NCBI GenBank assembly: GCA_947623455.1
Contig: OX392536.1
Coordinates: 39,949,465-40,013,464 of the forward strand
Reading direction: 5' to 3'
Length of the DNA: 64,000 nt
DNA from: Mimachlamys varia
Taxonomy: Eukaryota > Mollusca > Bivalvia > Pectinida > Pectinidae
Shown here: positions 35,373 to 46,849 of the stretch, piece by piece
Position numbering within the stretch: position 1 is the stretch's first letter
How the letters are laid out: every line of letters starts with the position of its first letter
Program-made: the position numbers and the translations under genes
The notes under the pieces: generated by a model
Databases searched by the model: none
Told to the model about the DNA's origin: nothing
Seen by the model: the letters and a program-made list of their open reading frames with translations, nothing else

Positions 35373-37426
35373 GTCCCTTCACTGTCTTCGGTCCCACGGA
35401 TGATGCCTTCACAAAGTTGCCAAGCGCTATTATTGATTACCTGAAAAAGAACAAGACAGCGTTACAGGATGTCCTCAAATACCACGTGGTCAGTGGAAAG
35501 GTGTACTCCTCTCAGCTGTCTAATGAACTCCAGGCTTCCTCTCTTTTGGCTCCAGCCAAGATCAGGATCAATATTTACCAGGGCGGCAAGGTAAGTCACC
35601 TGTTACACTAAATAGCGGTTCAGGGGCAAGTTTTTCTACATTAGGACCTGCTCTCAAGACGTCCAAGGCTATGGAAACTGATTGCAAAAAATATTTACTT
35701 GAACTTTTATTTATCCATCAACATTTCATTATTAATAAGGACTAAAGATTACTTTACAGAAACAAAAGACATATTCTAAGGCACCTGCTTGTCAAGACGT
35801 TTTAGTTGTTAGATGATTCAACGTCGTCAGTGATTTTTTATTCATAAATTAAGAGATCAATTTTCCTGTATAAAAACAGTAAAAGTAGAAGTCTTGTGTT
35901 AATACGTGTTCAGACTTGATATCAGTGAAGTTACCTTGAGGATTGTGTATAACATTAAACTTTATTCCACGGTGCCTCAGGTGGTGACTGCTGACGGCTC
36001 GCCAATTGTGAAGGTTGACCAGAACGCTACTAATGGTGTGATCCACGTGGTAGACCGTGTCATGTTTCCCATCCCGGTCGAGTCAATGGTGGAAAGAGTG
36101 ATGGCCGATCGTCAGCTCAAAACTCTTCTCACTGCCGTTACTGCTGCCGGTATAGGTGGCGCTCTCGGTGGTAAGTCTTCTTGAGAAGATTGGGTCTGGT
36201 TGCGCTGTCGGCAATAAGTCCACAGTGGCCAGAGATGGGGCACACACGAAAAGTACCGTTATGTACATGTAACATTGTGACACTAAATCCCAAAAGTCAG
36301 AGAACTTTGAATTTTAAAGTTGGAAATCTTTTTTTTTCGGAAATAGTCTTAATACAACCTTACCAATCTTTAGCTCGCCATGGTTACCTAACTTTATTTG
36401 GTTTTTGTTTCTGCATAGCCGACGGTCTGACCCTCTTTGCTCCAACAGACAAAGCCTTCGCCAAGCTTCCAGCTGGCACACTGAACAACCTACTAAAGAA
36501 CAAGACTGCTCTGACAGGTAAAGATTGGTCTTTTTTACACGCTCTAGTGGTATCTGCAGCGCTGATAATGAAATAAATGCAGGTCTAAACTCAAAATAAT
36601 AAAGTCACGGAGATCTGCACATGCACTGATGTCCTTGGTTAGTTTTCTTTGTTCATGTTTTGTCCCTAGTTCAATCGATTTTGAGTACGGATTAAGGTTT
36701 TGTTCACGCTTCAGTATTCTATGATATTTTTAAGAGTTGTGTTAAATGTGTTTTTGATTTGTACAGACGTACTGACATACCACGTTGTCTAGGGAACAGC
36801 CTTCAGCGCAGGTCTGACTAACGGCGAGAAGGTCGCCACTCTGGAGGGCAAGGATGTATCCTTTACTCTGGAAAACGGTCAGTTTCTTGTGATCAGCTGT
36901 AATGGGAATCGTTAACTTTGCTTTGTTTTATACACCGATTAAACTGTCAACGTTGTCTATCACAATATATTGAGGCAATTATATCGTCGTTAAATACGCT
37001 TCTCAGAGAATGAAATAAAACCCCAAAACAAACAAACAAAAATTTGCTGATCATGATAAATATTTTTTTTTCACTTGTGTACACTTATGGTGGACCTGCA
37101 CACATACAAAATGTACAACACCATGCAATGTCTGTTTGAACTAAGTCTAAAATAATAAAACGTTCTAGTCGAGGAAAGTTAGCTGTTATAGCAATGCCTG
37201 TTTTGTTTTCACAGGTAGGGTAAAGGTAGATAATGCCATGGTCATCCGTGCTGATGACGCCGTTAGCAACGGAGTTATCCACGTCATCGACAGCGTCCTT
37301 CTCCCGCCACAATACAGACGTCACTCCCGACTGTTTAACTGAACATCAATCATAATCACTTGCTAGGTGTCCATTTCATGTATATAGTATCATTGATTTG
37401 TTACTGATGTGTTGTTTTAGGAGAGA

Positions 37427-37432
37427 AATAAA
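37427..37432 (+). terminator. Polyadenylation signal AATAAA, copy 4
   Basis: 85 nt after the ancestral stop codon. Confidence 0.7.
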
Positions 37433-37449
37433 ATATTTTGTTGATAAAA

Positions 37450-40400
37450 CTCTTCAATCTGTTTTGATTACCTGTGTTTCCTAAATGTGAAGTGGGGGTA
37501 TCAACTACTGGTTGTACCGGTAATGAAATCTTGGTCTTAACTTTAAAACAGATTAATACGTAGATAAAATTTCATGTAAAGCGTAGCCTGTAAAGCTACC
37601 ATAAAAGAAGCAAATCGTAGTATTTAAATATTTGTATAAGGTATATCAAAATAGTTTTTTTTTTTTTTGTATTTGATTCATCTTATATTTACATACACTC
37701 TTTCTACTAACTGTGTCGGGCTTTATCCAAGGAACATTTCAGCCAAATATCATGCTTCTAGAGCTTTTGGTATTTCAGAAGAAATCGTTTAAAGGTATAA
37801 AATGTATGACCCCTATGACCTGTCATTTGCAAATTTTGCTCGGCTTTTTCCAAGGAAGATACCAGCCAAATAGTATGTCTCTAATCCTTTTCGTTTATTA
37901 GAGGAAGTCGTTTAAAACCCATAACAAATTTCACCTCTGTGACTCTGAGTATGGATCAAGGTCATTTCTTTTCTCGACTTTGTCAGGGTTCATCCAAAGG
38001 ATCTTTCAGCCAAATATCATGCTTCTAGGGCTTCTTGTATTTCAGAAGAAGTGGTTTGAAAGTTTTAACAGATTTGACTTATATGACCTGTCATTTGCAA
38101 ATTTTGCTCGGCTTTTTCGCACGATATTATGGAGGACAAAGCAAACAGTGTGTCTATCTTCTATCACTTAACATCAATCGATACATAAACGTCATCCGAT
38201 CATGGACACATGCCCACAAAGTCACGGACAACAAGTGACTTATCATCAGAGCTGCCCCATCTCCAAAGATCATCAAATATAATCGAACAAAATTGGAGGA
38301 AATATTGGGGAAAACTTGCATCCGATAATACATCCCTGCATAACATGATTACCCAGTGTCTGTCGATAAACTGTAGACTGGTTGGCTACTCTATGTAATC
38401 AGTATTTATACTGGCTAATGTTAACTAACGACACAAGCATTCGAGAGATGCAGGTTGATCAGGACTATGGTCAAGTCTTAGGATCGCCATCATTTTGAGG
38501 ACTTAATGTTTATTTGGATGTAAAAAAGATTTTCATGGCTGTCGTTGTATATTAAGCAGAAAACGCTTACTTTTCCGAAACACCTGGTCTTATATTGTTG
38601 TACTTTTACAAGTGAATATTTCCCTTGCTCATATTTTGCCCCAGGTTTAATCGATTTTGAGATCGGATTATGATTTTGTTCACGCCTTAGTATTCTCTAT
38701 TTTTTTTTTAAATGTTACCCAAGTGCAAGCTTTACATCTGTATGACATTGTTGCAGTCTGGAAGTTTTCCAATGTTCAATTTTAGTACTTAGCAAAACTA
38801 TGCAGACACTAAATTTGGTGTCAATTTCAAGGACACAAAGAAACAATGTACTCAAATATCGAAATTATCTTTGCTTGAAGAAAACCACAAAGCATCAATA
38901 GACATGCAGTTAACACTTAATTCATTCAATATTGACAATTTTTCAAATTCAGCAATAAAGTTTATCAGAAATCACTATATCAAAAGGAGATGTAGGTGTA
39001 CAACATATAAAATTAACAGGTCAAAATCCAAATATTACATTTTATATAAAAAAAAACAAATCTCAGTTCATGATTCCTTGACCAGTCATCAATCCTTATG
39101 AGTATTCATAGAACCCAAGAACAACTATTTATTGCCGTACAAGAAATTTAACTAATTTAACTAAGGTTACAAGAAGCTTTTTGTTGACAAAAAGGGCCTG
39201 CTCATAGCTATAGCTATCTGTCATAAAGTCCCTATAGAAAATAGATATTCAGGAACTGTCACTTCATCCCAGGTCAATATTTTTTTCTCAATCTTATGAA
39301 ACATAATGAATTTAAACTTCACACTAAAATATTCTTAAAATTTAACTCCACTTTTAAAAAGGTCAAATCATATCCTAATTATGAAACAATTAATAGATCC
39401 GTTTACAAATTAACAACACATGGATTCGAGAGATGCTGGTTGATCAGATCTATGGGCAAGTTTTATGGTCGCCATCTTTGTCTCATTGAAATTATTTTGT
39501 ATCTTTGTGTGATTTGAAAAAGGCGGTTTTTGAGTATGGTCATTAGTATGCTTACTTGTTGCGATTGACAATGACTCGGACTCATATCGAGGACTTGATG
39601 TTTACTTGGATGTGTCCAAGATTTACATTGCGGGTGTCGTCGATGAAGCAGAAGACGCTTCCTCTTCCGGAACACCTGGTCTTATTCTCTTGTACTTTTA
39701 TAAGGGTCTCCATGTAAATATTTCCTTTCATATTTTGCCCCTGGTTTAATCGATTTTGAGTTCGGATAATGATTTTGTAAACGCTGGGGTATTCTCTAAT
39801 TTATTTTCTATGAGTGCTAATGCACCTCCTCCTGCAACCATAAAACGCTTTCACCATTGAATCCATAACAGGGTTGACAAATACGGTACACACAATGACA
39901 AAATCAATTTCAGGGTGGACTAATAAGGTATAGGTATGGCAGCGTCACACACTTCGACAATATATATATCAGAATGGACCAATAATATACATGTAGAGTA
40001 TAACAGCGTCATACACGATGACAAAAATATGTATCAGGATGGACCAATAAGGTAAAGGTATGACAGCTTCACAACAATGGTAAATGTATATATGCATTTC
40101 TACTTTAGTTAATGAGTTAACGAATGCATTAGGGTCAGGCATTGGGCCAGTTTTGGTTCAGATGACCAGAGACATATAAAGGTCCTCCTGCCATTCTTTT
40201 GCTGACTCGGATAATTGGAACGTGTCATCAGTAATAAGACAATAAATAGTTACACAATTATCACGTGGTACATTATGGAGCTTTCACCGTCGCAGTCATG
40301 CGAATCATTGCCTTTTACGCTGATAGATCATCAATGGATTTGTAATTATGTATAAAACGTAAGAATAGTATCTTCCTACAGCTCTTATTAGTACAGGCAG

Positions 40401-40662
40401 AGCTTTCTGACCTCGTTTTGTTGGTGTTTTATGTCAATGTTGCAACTAACTGTCTGTATTTTTTATCATTATTATCAATTCTGTAATTGGATCCTCGGGC
40501 CTGTTGAATTAAATCAAATAAATCAATAAATAAAATAAATATAGATTATGTAAAACATTTCAACATTTCGGCGCACGTATGTAAGAGGTACATTTTAATA
40601 TGAAGAGCCACGCGGACACACTGATCGTTGTCTCGAACATTAAAGCAAGCGCGTAATGATGA
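37450..40662. other. 3' spacer of unit 4
   Basis: No gene recognised. Collinear with the other spacers, including the ~130-bp repeat and the two diverged duplicated blocks (about 38440-38710 and 39425-39790). Confidence 0.6.
37723..38125. repeat. Three units of the ~130-bp repeat, unit 4
   Basis: Same arrangement as in units 2 and 3, with a small deletion in the first unit (AAATGTATGACCCC). Confidence 0.7.
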
Positions 40663-42076
40663 CCTAAATTTATGGCAAGCCAACTTAACATTTACTCAAG
40701 AAGCAATGTGAATTCAGTTTTTTTATCAAATTATATAAGATAGCATATTTAATTATATAGGATATCTGATATAAATGAGACATCCTATATAGCATGTGAG
40801 ATATCTTATATAATATATATATCTCATATGTTATATAAAATATCTTATCTATTATATAAAATATATCAAATACTGTATAAGATATTTCATATATCATATG
40901 AAATATCTCATATATAAATTGAATGAGATATCTGATACACCGCAATTTCCTGTGTCTTACCCGCACCGGAGTACAGCCCGCGGAAAGTTTATTAAGGCAT
41001 TTTTGAGCTTTTCTAAAATAAATTCAATATAACCCGCATTGGCAGATGACCCGCGGGTTATACGTCGAATGCATGCCTGGTGAGTACAAGTGGAGAGATT
41101 TATTATTTTGAACATCATGTACAAGTAATCATCAAGGATTTTTTTTATTGAGCTGCATGTATAAACATTTAGTGGGATTAAATTACCTTACCCAACAGAT
41201 ACAGGCCAGAAAAGTCCATTGCGTAATACACAAGGCCATCCACTGATGAGTTTGTAAATTCAATCCCATTAAATAGATTAGTTTATGCATTAAATACAGG
41301 TTAAATAAAAAAGATCATGTTCAAAAGCTTTGTATAATTATTTATGTAGTTGTTTCCCAATTTTAGCAAAATAGTACAACTGGTCTTCTGAACCCCCTAC
41401 CGGAACATAATCGAGAAAAACGAGCTGGATGGGAGCTGTTGACTTCACCAGTTTAAAGTAAACAACAAGAAATAAAATGATGACATAAGATATCTCATTT
41501 AATTTTCTATATTATATGTATTTGAAATATTATACCAAGAAACTAATTTCTTCCTTAAACAGTGCACGTGGAATGGCACTATGGCGGAGAGGGATAGAAT
41601 ATTCGACGGCTTGAATAATGTATTGAAAAGGCCGAACATTTTCTTTTATAAGGCAGCGGTTTTTCAGAGTATATACTCGGCTATATAGATGATTCAGCAT
41701 TAAATGCATTAAAATGTCAGCATGATTTCGAGGGATACCTGACGGAGAGACGTTATTTCGCGTTTTGTTAAAATCTCGATGTCAAATAAGATATCTTATA
41801 AGGGAACGAGATCTTTGATTATATAAGATATCTTATATTACAAAATGTATATGAGATATCTAATGTATCATAAAATATATCTTATATAGAAAAATAATAT
41901 ATAAAATATAATATATGAGAGATCCTATATATTAATTAAGATATACAAAATTTGATTTAATTTCTATTATAAGATATTTCATTTGCAATGCAAAAATATC
42001 TCATATACTTTTTTCTGAAATACAAGATCGACATAGGTCCTTGAATAAATGTTAAGTTGGCTTGTCATATTAAGGA
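40663..42076. mobile_element. Element A, unit 4
   Basis: Left inverted repeat about 40663-40702, right 42038-42076, with both palindrome clusters present (40730-40935 and 41790-41990). Confidence 0.6.
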
Positions 42077-42189
42077 CTAGGTACAGCCATATTGGGTGTT
42101 GCCTGGTTGAAAATGGTAATATTGAAAATGTAACGTTTCCTTCCAATATACGGCATAAGCTGTATCCCATTATGTTTATTTTTTTTTTT

Positions 42190-42600
42190 CATCAACAATG
42201 AACATGTACACATATAACGAATACATAAATGTATCACATACAGCCAGGATACAGGTAGATATACACACACAGGCAAATTGATATATATAAACATATAATT
42301 CACACACATACATACACATACAGACATGCATGTGCACATGTAAGTACACATGGACATGCACTAATATTATGAACCATTACACAGGGGTTCATACATCCAT
42401 GCACATACAAATAAATCACACATGTACACATACATACCCTCACACACACATACATTAGCACAAACACACGTGCACACACACATGTACACCTGCATGCACA
42501 CAAACACACATACATGCATACACATGCATAGATGTCCATTAATTGCAGCAATGCACATGCGCATGCATGCATCAATGCACACACATGCCCACACATAAGT
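42190..42600. repeat. CA/CATA-rich microsatellite
   Basis: An irregular run of CACACATACATG-type repeats next to the poly(A) end of the LINE. Long frames across it on the minus strand are low-complexity artefacts. Confidence 0.85.
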
Positions 42601-42884
42601 ACTAGACCTTGTGTTTGTGTTTCCCAAGTTGTTATCTTTAAATAAATCTGTAATTTTCGGTATACGTACAATTTGGAGTTCTTTTCTGGTACAGTATAAG
42701 GTGAATTTTATTAATAAATATACATGTGGTATACATTATGGGATAAAAAGCTTATATGGTGTATATAATGAACAGGCTTATTCATAGATTTGATAAATAT
42801 TAATAATTTTTAATGAATATTAATATTAGAGACAGTAGCCTTAAACATTAAAAATTGATAATACTTTTTACTGTGATTGCAAGG

Positions 42885-43255
42885 AAACATTAATCAAGGG
42901 GCCATAACTCTGTCAGATACACTCTGGAAAAAGTTGCAATCGAACGTGGCCTTGCTCTTCAGGTAATTAATTTTATTACCAGGTTTCAAGAAAATAATAT
43001 TATAATTGTTGCCATAATTGTACGGAAACAGACATTTTTTGACAATTAAAGGGCCATAACTCCGCCAACAAACATCTGCCAGAATCAGCGATCGAACTTG
43101 GGTTGAGCCCTTTAAGGATTTTACCGGATAATCGAAAATATTTGTTGTTGTTATTTCGCGGAGACGAAGTGTGATAGATTATAGATGGACATTCAGACAG
43201 ACATACGGGCAAGCCCAAATTAGTATACCCCATTTCAGTGAGAGCGGGGGATGAA
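42885..43255. repeat. Dispersed 'gggccataactc' repeat, two diverged units
   Basis: Contains GGGGCCATAACTCTGTCAG and AAAGGGCCATAACTCCGCC, each followed by a CAATCGAAC/GATCGAAC string, and ends in GACAGACATACGGGCAAGCC and a GAGAGCGGGGG run. From memory, this kind of repeat is common in bivalve genomes. No coding potential seen. Confidence 0.55.
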
Positions 43256-43544
43256 AAGTTTATTATTTGACAACAGAAGCGTTTTATATATACTTCATGT
43301 GGACATGTATGTGCATTTACTCACGCACGCCTGTATATGCCAATATACATCTTACAATCTTGTACAGAGATAAACATAATATACATTATACAATCTTGTA
43401 CAGAGATCAACATTTAGATATAAACACAAATACTATACTAGAAACAAGTGTAAACATGTAGCTTCTCACATTATTTAGAATAATGTTGTAGGGGTTGATA
43501 AATAATTTTTTGTAAACATAAACATGTTTTTAGTCATCTAGATA

Positions 43545-43684
43545 CAGTATGACCTGTCAAAAAAAAAAAAAACCACTGGGACTAATTTATATGAGGTGGA
43601 TGGGCGATGGCGAGACCAAAAAGACAAAGCTGGAACAGGCAGGGTTTCGGATTAGAGGGGGACAAGTTTTGACAGGCAATACTG
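43545..43684. mobile_element. Small MITE-like element, 140 bp
   Basis: Terminal inverted repeats CAGTATGACCTGTCAAAA (43545-43562) and TTTTGACAGGCAATACTG (43667-43684) match at 16 of 18 positions. A 4-bp direct repeat GATA flanks both sides (43541-43544 and 43685-43688). It is non-coding and nested inside the LINE-derived insertion. Confidence 0.55.
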
Positions 43685-43863
43685 GATAAATATGTATTTT
43701 AATGTGTACTTACGTAATGATAGAATAAATGTATACGTACATATAATCAAGCTTGCTATTACATGTATACTTGTATGATATGAATCTAATAATAAAATGT
43801 TAATTGACCAATAAGTACGGATCTATCCATTGCCTTTTGTGTATAGGTAATTTAGTTTGGGGA

Positions 43864-44576
43864 CTAAGTAAAAAGGTTTTTCCATTCGTCCCAAATTTTG
43901 TTGAATTCTTGAATTTGCATATTTTGTTGTGATAACGTCTTTTGATGAATAAATGTTTGAGTTAGATACCGCTGTAGGCCAGTTATTGAGAGATTTCCTG
44001 TTTTCTTTGCATTTGAGAATATGTAGTATTTGGTATATATGATGATGGTATTAATTGGTTTGGTTTTATTAGTGTCTCCTATGCACCCAAATAGAACTGT
44101 ACTTAATTAAGGTCGATTGTTTTACCCAGTTTATGATGTATCCATTTTTTTAGATTTCCCCATAGATGTTGGGTGTTGGTGCAGTTCCAAAATAAATGGT
44201 CAATTTTTTCAGGTTGTGCCTTACAGAGTGAGCAAATGTCACAGTTTTTGATACCAATTGTTTTTAAATATGAATTGGTGGTAATGATCCGGTTCAAAAT
44301 TTTATATTGGAACCACTGGATTTTTGTTTCTTTTGTGATTTGGAATTGTATTTTATATATTCGATTAAAATTAAGGGAACTAAATCTATCATCTGATTTC
44401 CATTTTTGTTCTGCTGTATTTTGAAATGAATTATGTTTATTCATAAGTACTGTGTAAAAATCTTTACTTCCCTTACCAGATTTAAAGATTATTTGTAGAT
44501 GAAATGGGATGAATGGTCTTGGGTGGTTGTTTTCTGATATTGATAAATCTATATTGAGTGTACGTGCAAGGGTATG
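43864..44576 (-). pseudogene. Non-LTR reverse transcriptase C-terminal fragment (L1/Tx1-like)
   Basis: Read on the minus strand from the truncated 5' end, the frame contains a WFQYKILNRI-type segment. It then has a Cys/His cluster (CDICSLC ... HLFWNC), which is the zinc-knuckle-like region near the end of L1/Tx1-type LINE ORF2 proteins. The frame closes at 44103. Homology appears to continue in another frame (LFGCIGD ... YTKYYIFSNAKK) to a stop at 43864, so there is a frameshift as well as 5' truncation. It is dead. The first residues of the open frame upstream of 44576 come from host flank. Confidence 0.75.
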
Positions 44577-46060
44577 CATTATGTTTAATATTGATATAAA
44601 ATGCAGTTCAGCCCCCAAAATAAAAAAAGATCTGTACTTACGAAAAAACTAAATCAGTAAATAATATCCAAATGGGAGTGCGCAAATATTTTCATATAGT
44701 TATTTGAAACATTTCAAAAAAATGATACAAAGTTACTGCAATGTTCATAGAATGATAACCCAGTGTTAAAATTTCGATATTAATCTGTAAATCAGAGTAC
44801 CAGGGAGAAACACAGTTACCCCCTCTAAAAAATGTCGTCCATTGAATGCTGTTTTCAGTTCAGGTAAAAGTAGTTACCTGTATCTCGTGGATGCAATAAA
44901 GGGGGATTATCTTATATTAAAACGGTCATTTGTCATGTAAATGTACGTTTCGTGTCAAATAAATGTATAAAATTAAAATAATAACACCGACATATCGTAA
45001 TTACATTTACGATACGGTTACCTAAATACTAATTAAGTTTGAGAAATGTATTTTGATACCCATGTGCCTCAACTACCTCACATGTTTACAATGGCAACAA
45101 TTTACGCTAGCGATGAATCGGTAAAATCAGTGTGTTAATACCGTCCGATCCACGCGGAAGTGTATAATATATACCAATTCCATCAGAATTTATACAACAC
45201 AAATTAAACTTTGTTGACAATTCTTGCATAATCATTAAATTGCCTGAAAAAACACCGCCGGAAGTGCCGAAGAACATCTTTTCACGTGCTATACATTTGC
45301 CCAAAAAAGGAAAATTGGTAATCTCTAAAAACAACTTATCGAGAGAGGAATGGGCAGTTTTTGCTTTGTGACGATACACCAAGTAACATTTACCTTAACT
45401 ACATGCTTGAATCCTATTTAATTGTTAATTTTGTCGATGTTTCATCATGCCTCTAAGTCAGGCGTATGAATTTCTGAAAAAGTAAATAGTTCAAAATGGA
45501 GAGTAGAGGAGTATATTTCGCTACATGCAACGGGAAGATGTTTGATTTGAGAGATCTGAACTAATGTCATAACTCGTCGTACCGCAGACGATAAGATTTT
45601 TGTTTTTGCTATACGGCGTGCCACACAATTTGATGATCGGCGATGGAAATTTCAAAAATTTGATCCAGATGTGATCGGTGTTCAGAATGTGCGTAAGTTG
45701 CCGTTCTTATGTGGAGTACGTTCTCTTATTCTGCGATTTTCAATTGAAAGGGAGATTTATTCAAAAATCCAAGGCTCGTCTATCATTCTGTGCATATTAA
45801 AAAAAAAAACAAAAAATGATTTTCATTGTTTTTATTATCTTTCGCAATATTCTGAAAATGTGCACGCGTTTTTAGGCATATAACTTAAAATATAAGAAAA
45901 ACCACCAAACATAGCAAAATATGGTTGAAATTATCGATTCTCCATCAGAAAATGTACTTTGTGGTCTACTTTGGTCATTTATTTTGCAGTATTCAGTAAA
46001 ATAACAAGTTTTGGTAAAAACACCTCCGCCATATTGAATGTTCCTGTACCTAGTCCTTAA

Positions 46061-46799
46061 ACAATCTCGTGACAACTGCCGGTGTCTCGTGAGTAGATAC
46101 ACACATGGTCAAGGTAGCCACACATTCCTGTATATACCTGTACTGTGGTAAATCTACGTGCATTGTCAGTTCAGTTTTACATGTTCCCTCAGTTTAACAT
46201 AGCTGAATAGACATCGGTGCTTCAAAATCTAAAATATTTTTATTATTACATATTTAGATTGTATCTTATACTATAATTCAAATTGATGTCCGTTTATCCC
46301 ACAGCGTACAAAGAGAATAATATCAGTGGACTTTTCAAGGTTAGTAAAACTGAGTGAGGATCAATTACATTATCTTGACCGCACTCGATAAGACTGTTTG
46401 CATTCACATGAAGGTCAAGCGGTATGGTCAGATAAACCCCGTGGTCAGACACATGTCGTTTCTAGGTCGTCAAAACATTGGTCAGTAAATTCTGCCGAAT
46501 TTGCAAAAGTTCAATATTCCTGTCCCGGTGCATTACACCGCAATATGTGCATGAGGTTCGAAAGATAATGACAAAAAGTGTTAAACATCACTCTACGTTA
46601 CTTTTTATATTATGTCTCTCGTAACTATGACTCACGGCGTTAGTACACTTGACCAGTGGTCAAATCTTAAGATGTCCTACATGACCTTGTCCACCTACTT
46701 CTATAAGGTAAATAAACAGCATGTGATCCCCTCCCCACGTGCCTGATAACCGAAGACAAGACTTTATGTAACTTTATTTATTTATTTCACAATCCAACC
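46061..46799 (+). promoter_or_regulatory. Upstream region of FAS1 gene copy 5
   Basis: Almost identical to the upstream region of copy 1 at a constant offset of 44960. The only difference I found is G to A inside the TTGACCAGTGGTC palindrome region (near 46661). Confidence 0.4.
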
Positions 46800-46807
46800 T
46801 ATATAAG
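46800..46807 (+). promoter_or_regulatory. TATA box, copy 5
   Basis: TATATAAG, 50 nt before the ATG at 46850. Confidence 0.7.
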
Positions 46808-46849
46808 GACCTGACAATTCTGATGTGCCGGCAGCTACACGGAGTCATC

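Larger units (their letters stand above)
33617..37342 (+). pseudogene. Fasciclin (FAS1) gene copy 4 with premature stop in exon 5
   Basis: The six exons are all recognisable with GT-AG borders: 33617-33770, 35373-35590, 35981-36170, 36419-36517, 36767-36877 and 37215-37342. Codon 229, AAG in every other copy, is TAG at 36790-36792. The product would stop after 228 residues, inside FAS1 domain 2 and before its H2 motif. The stop lies more than 80 nt before the last exon junction, so nonsense-mediated decay is expected. Other unique changes are L12, S69 and S107; it also has A70, V157, R259 and H294. Intron 4 is shortened next to the exon 5 acceptor. The flank of intron 1 is the most diverged of the array. 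Alternatively, a truncated one-and-a-half-domain protein could be made. Confidence 0.8.
42179..44576 (-). mobile_element. 5'-truncated LINE retrotransposon inserted in element B
   Basis: The insertion begins with a T-run (42179-42190), the poly(A) tail of a minus-strand element, and is flanked by an 11-bp direct repeat CATTATGTTTA (42168-42178 and 44577-44587). The same site is uninterrupted in the other complete element B copies. The distal part encodes the C-terminal region of a non-LTR reverse transcriptase. Inside it, or in its 3' region, are a CA/TACA-rich microsatellite, a 'gggccataactc' repeat (about 42885-43255) and a small MITE-like element. Tail, target duplication and truncation all fit target-primed reverse transcription. 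Confidence 0.8.
42070..46060. mobile_element. Element B of unit 5, interrupted by a LINE
   Basis: Outer borders are the inverted 17-bp motif at 42070-42086 and 46044-46060. It is split at CATTATGTTTA (42168-42178) by a 2.4 kb insertion and resumes at 44577. The part after 44577 includes the intact unknown minus-strand frame 45107-45382. Confidence 0.5.

Noticed and set aside
33617..37342. Copy 4 as a normal functional gene
   Set aside because: The in-frame TAG at 36790-36792 interrupts FAS1 domain 2, and no splice alternative that skips it in frame is evident.
42176..42671. Minus-strand frames rich in Cys, Met, Val and Tyr
   Set aside because: They are translations of the CA/CATA microsatellite.
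44173..44424. Plus-strand frame in the LINE
   Set aside because: It is antisense to the reverse-transcriptase fragment, which has recognisable family motifs on the minus strand.
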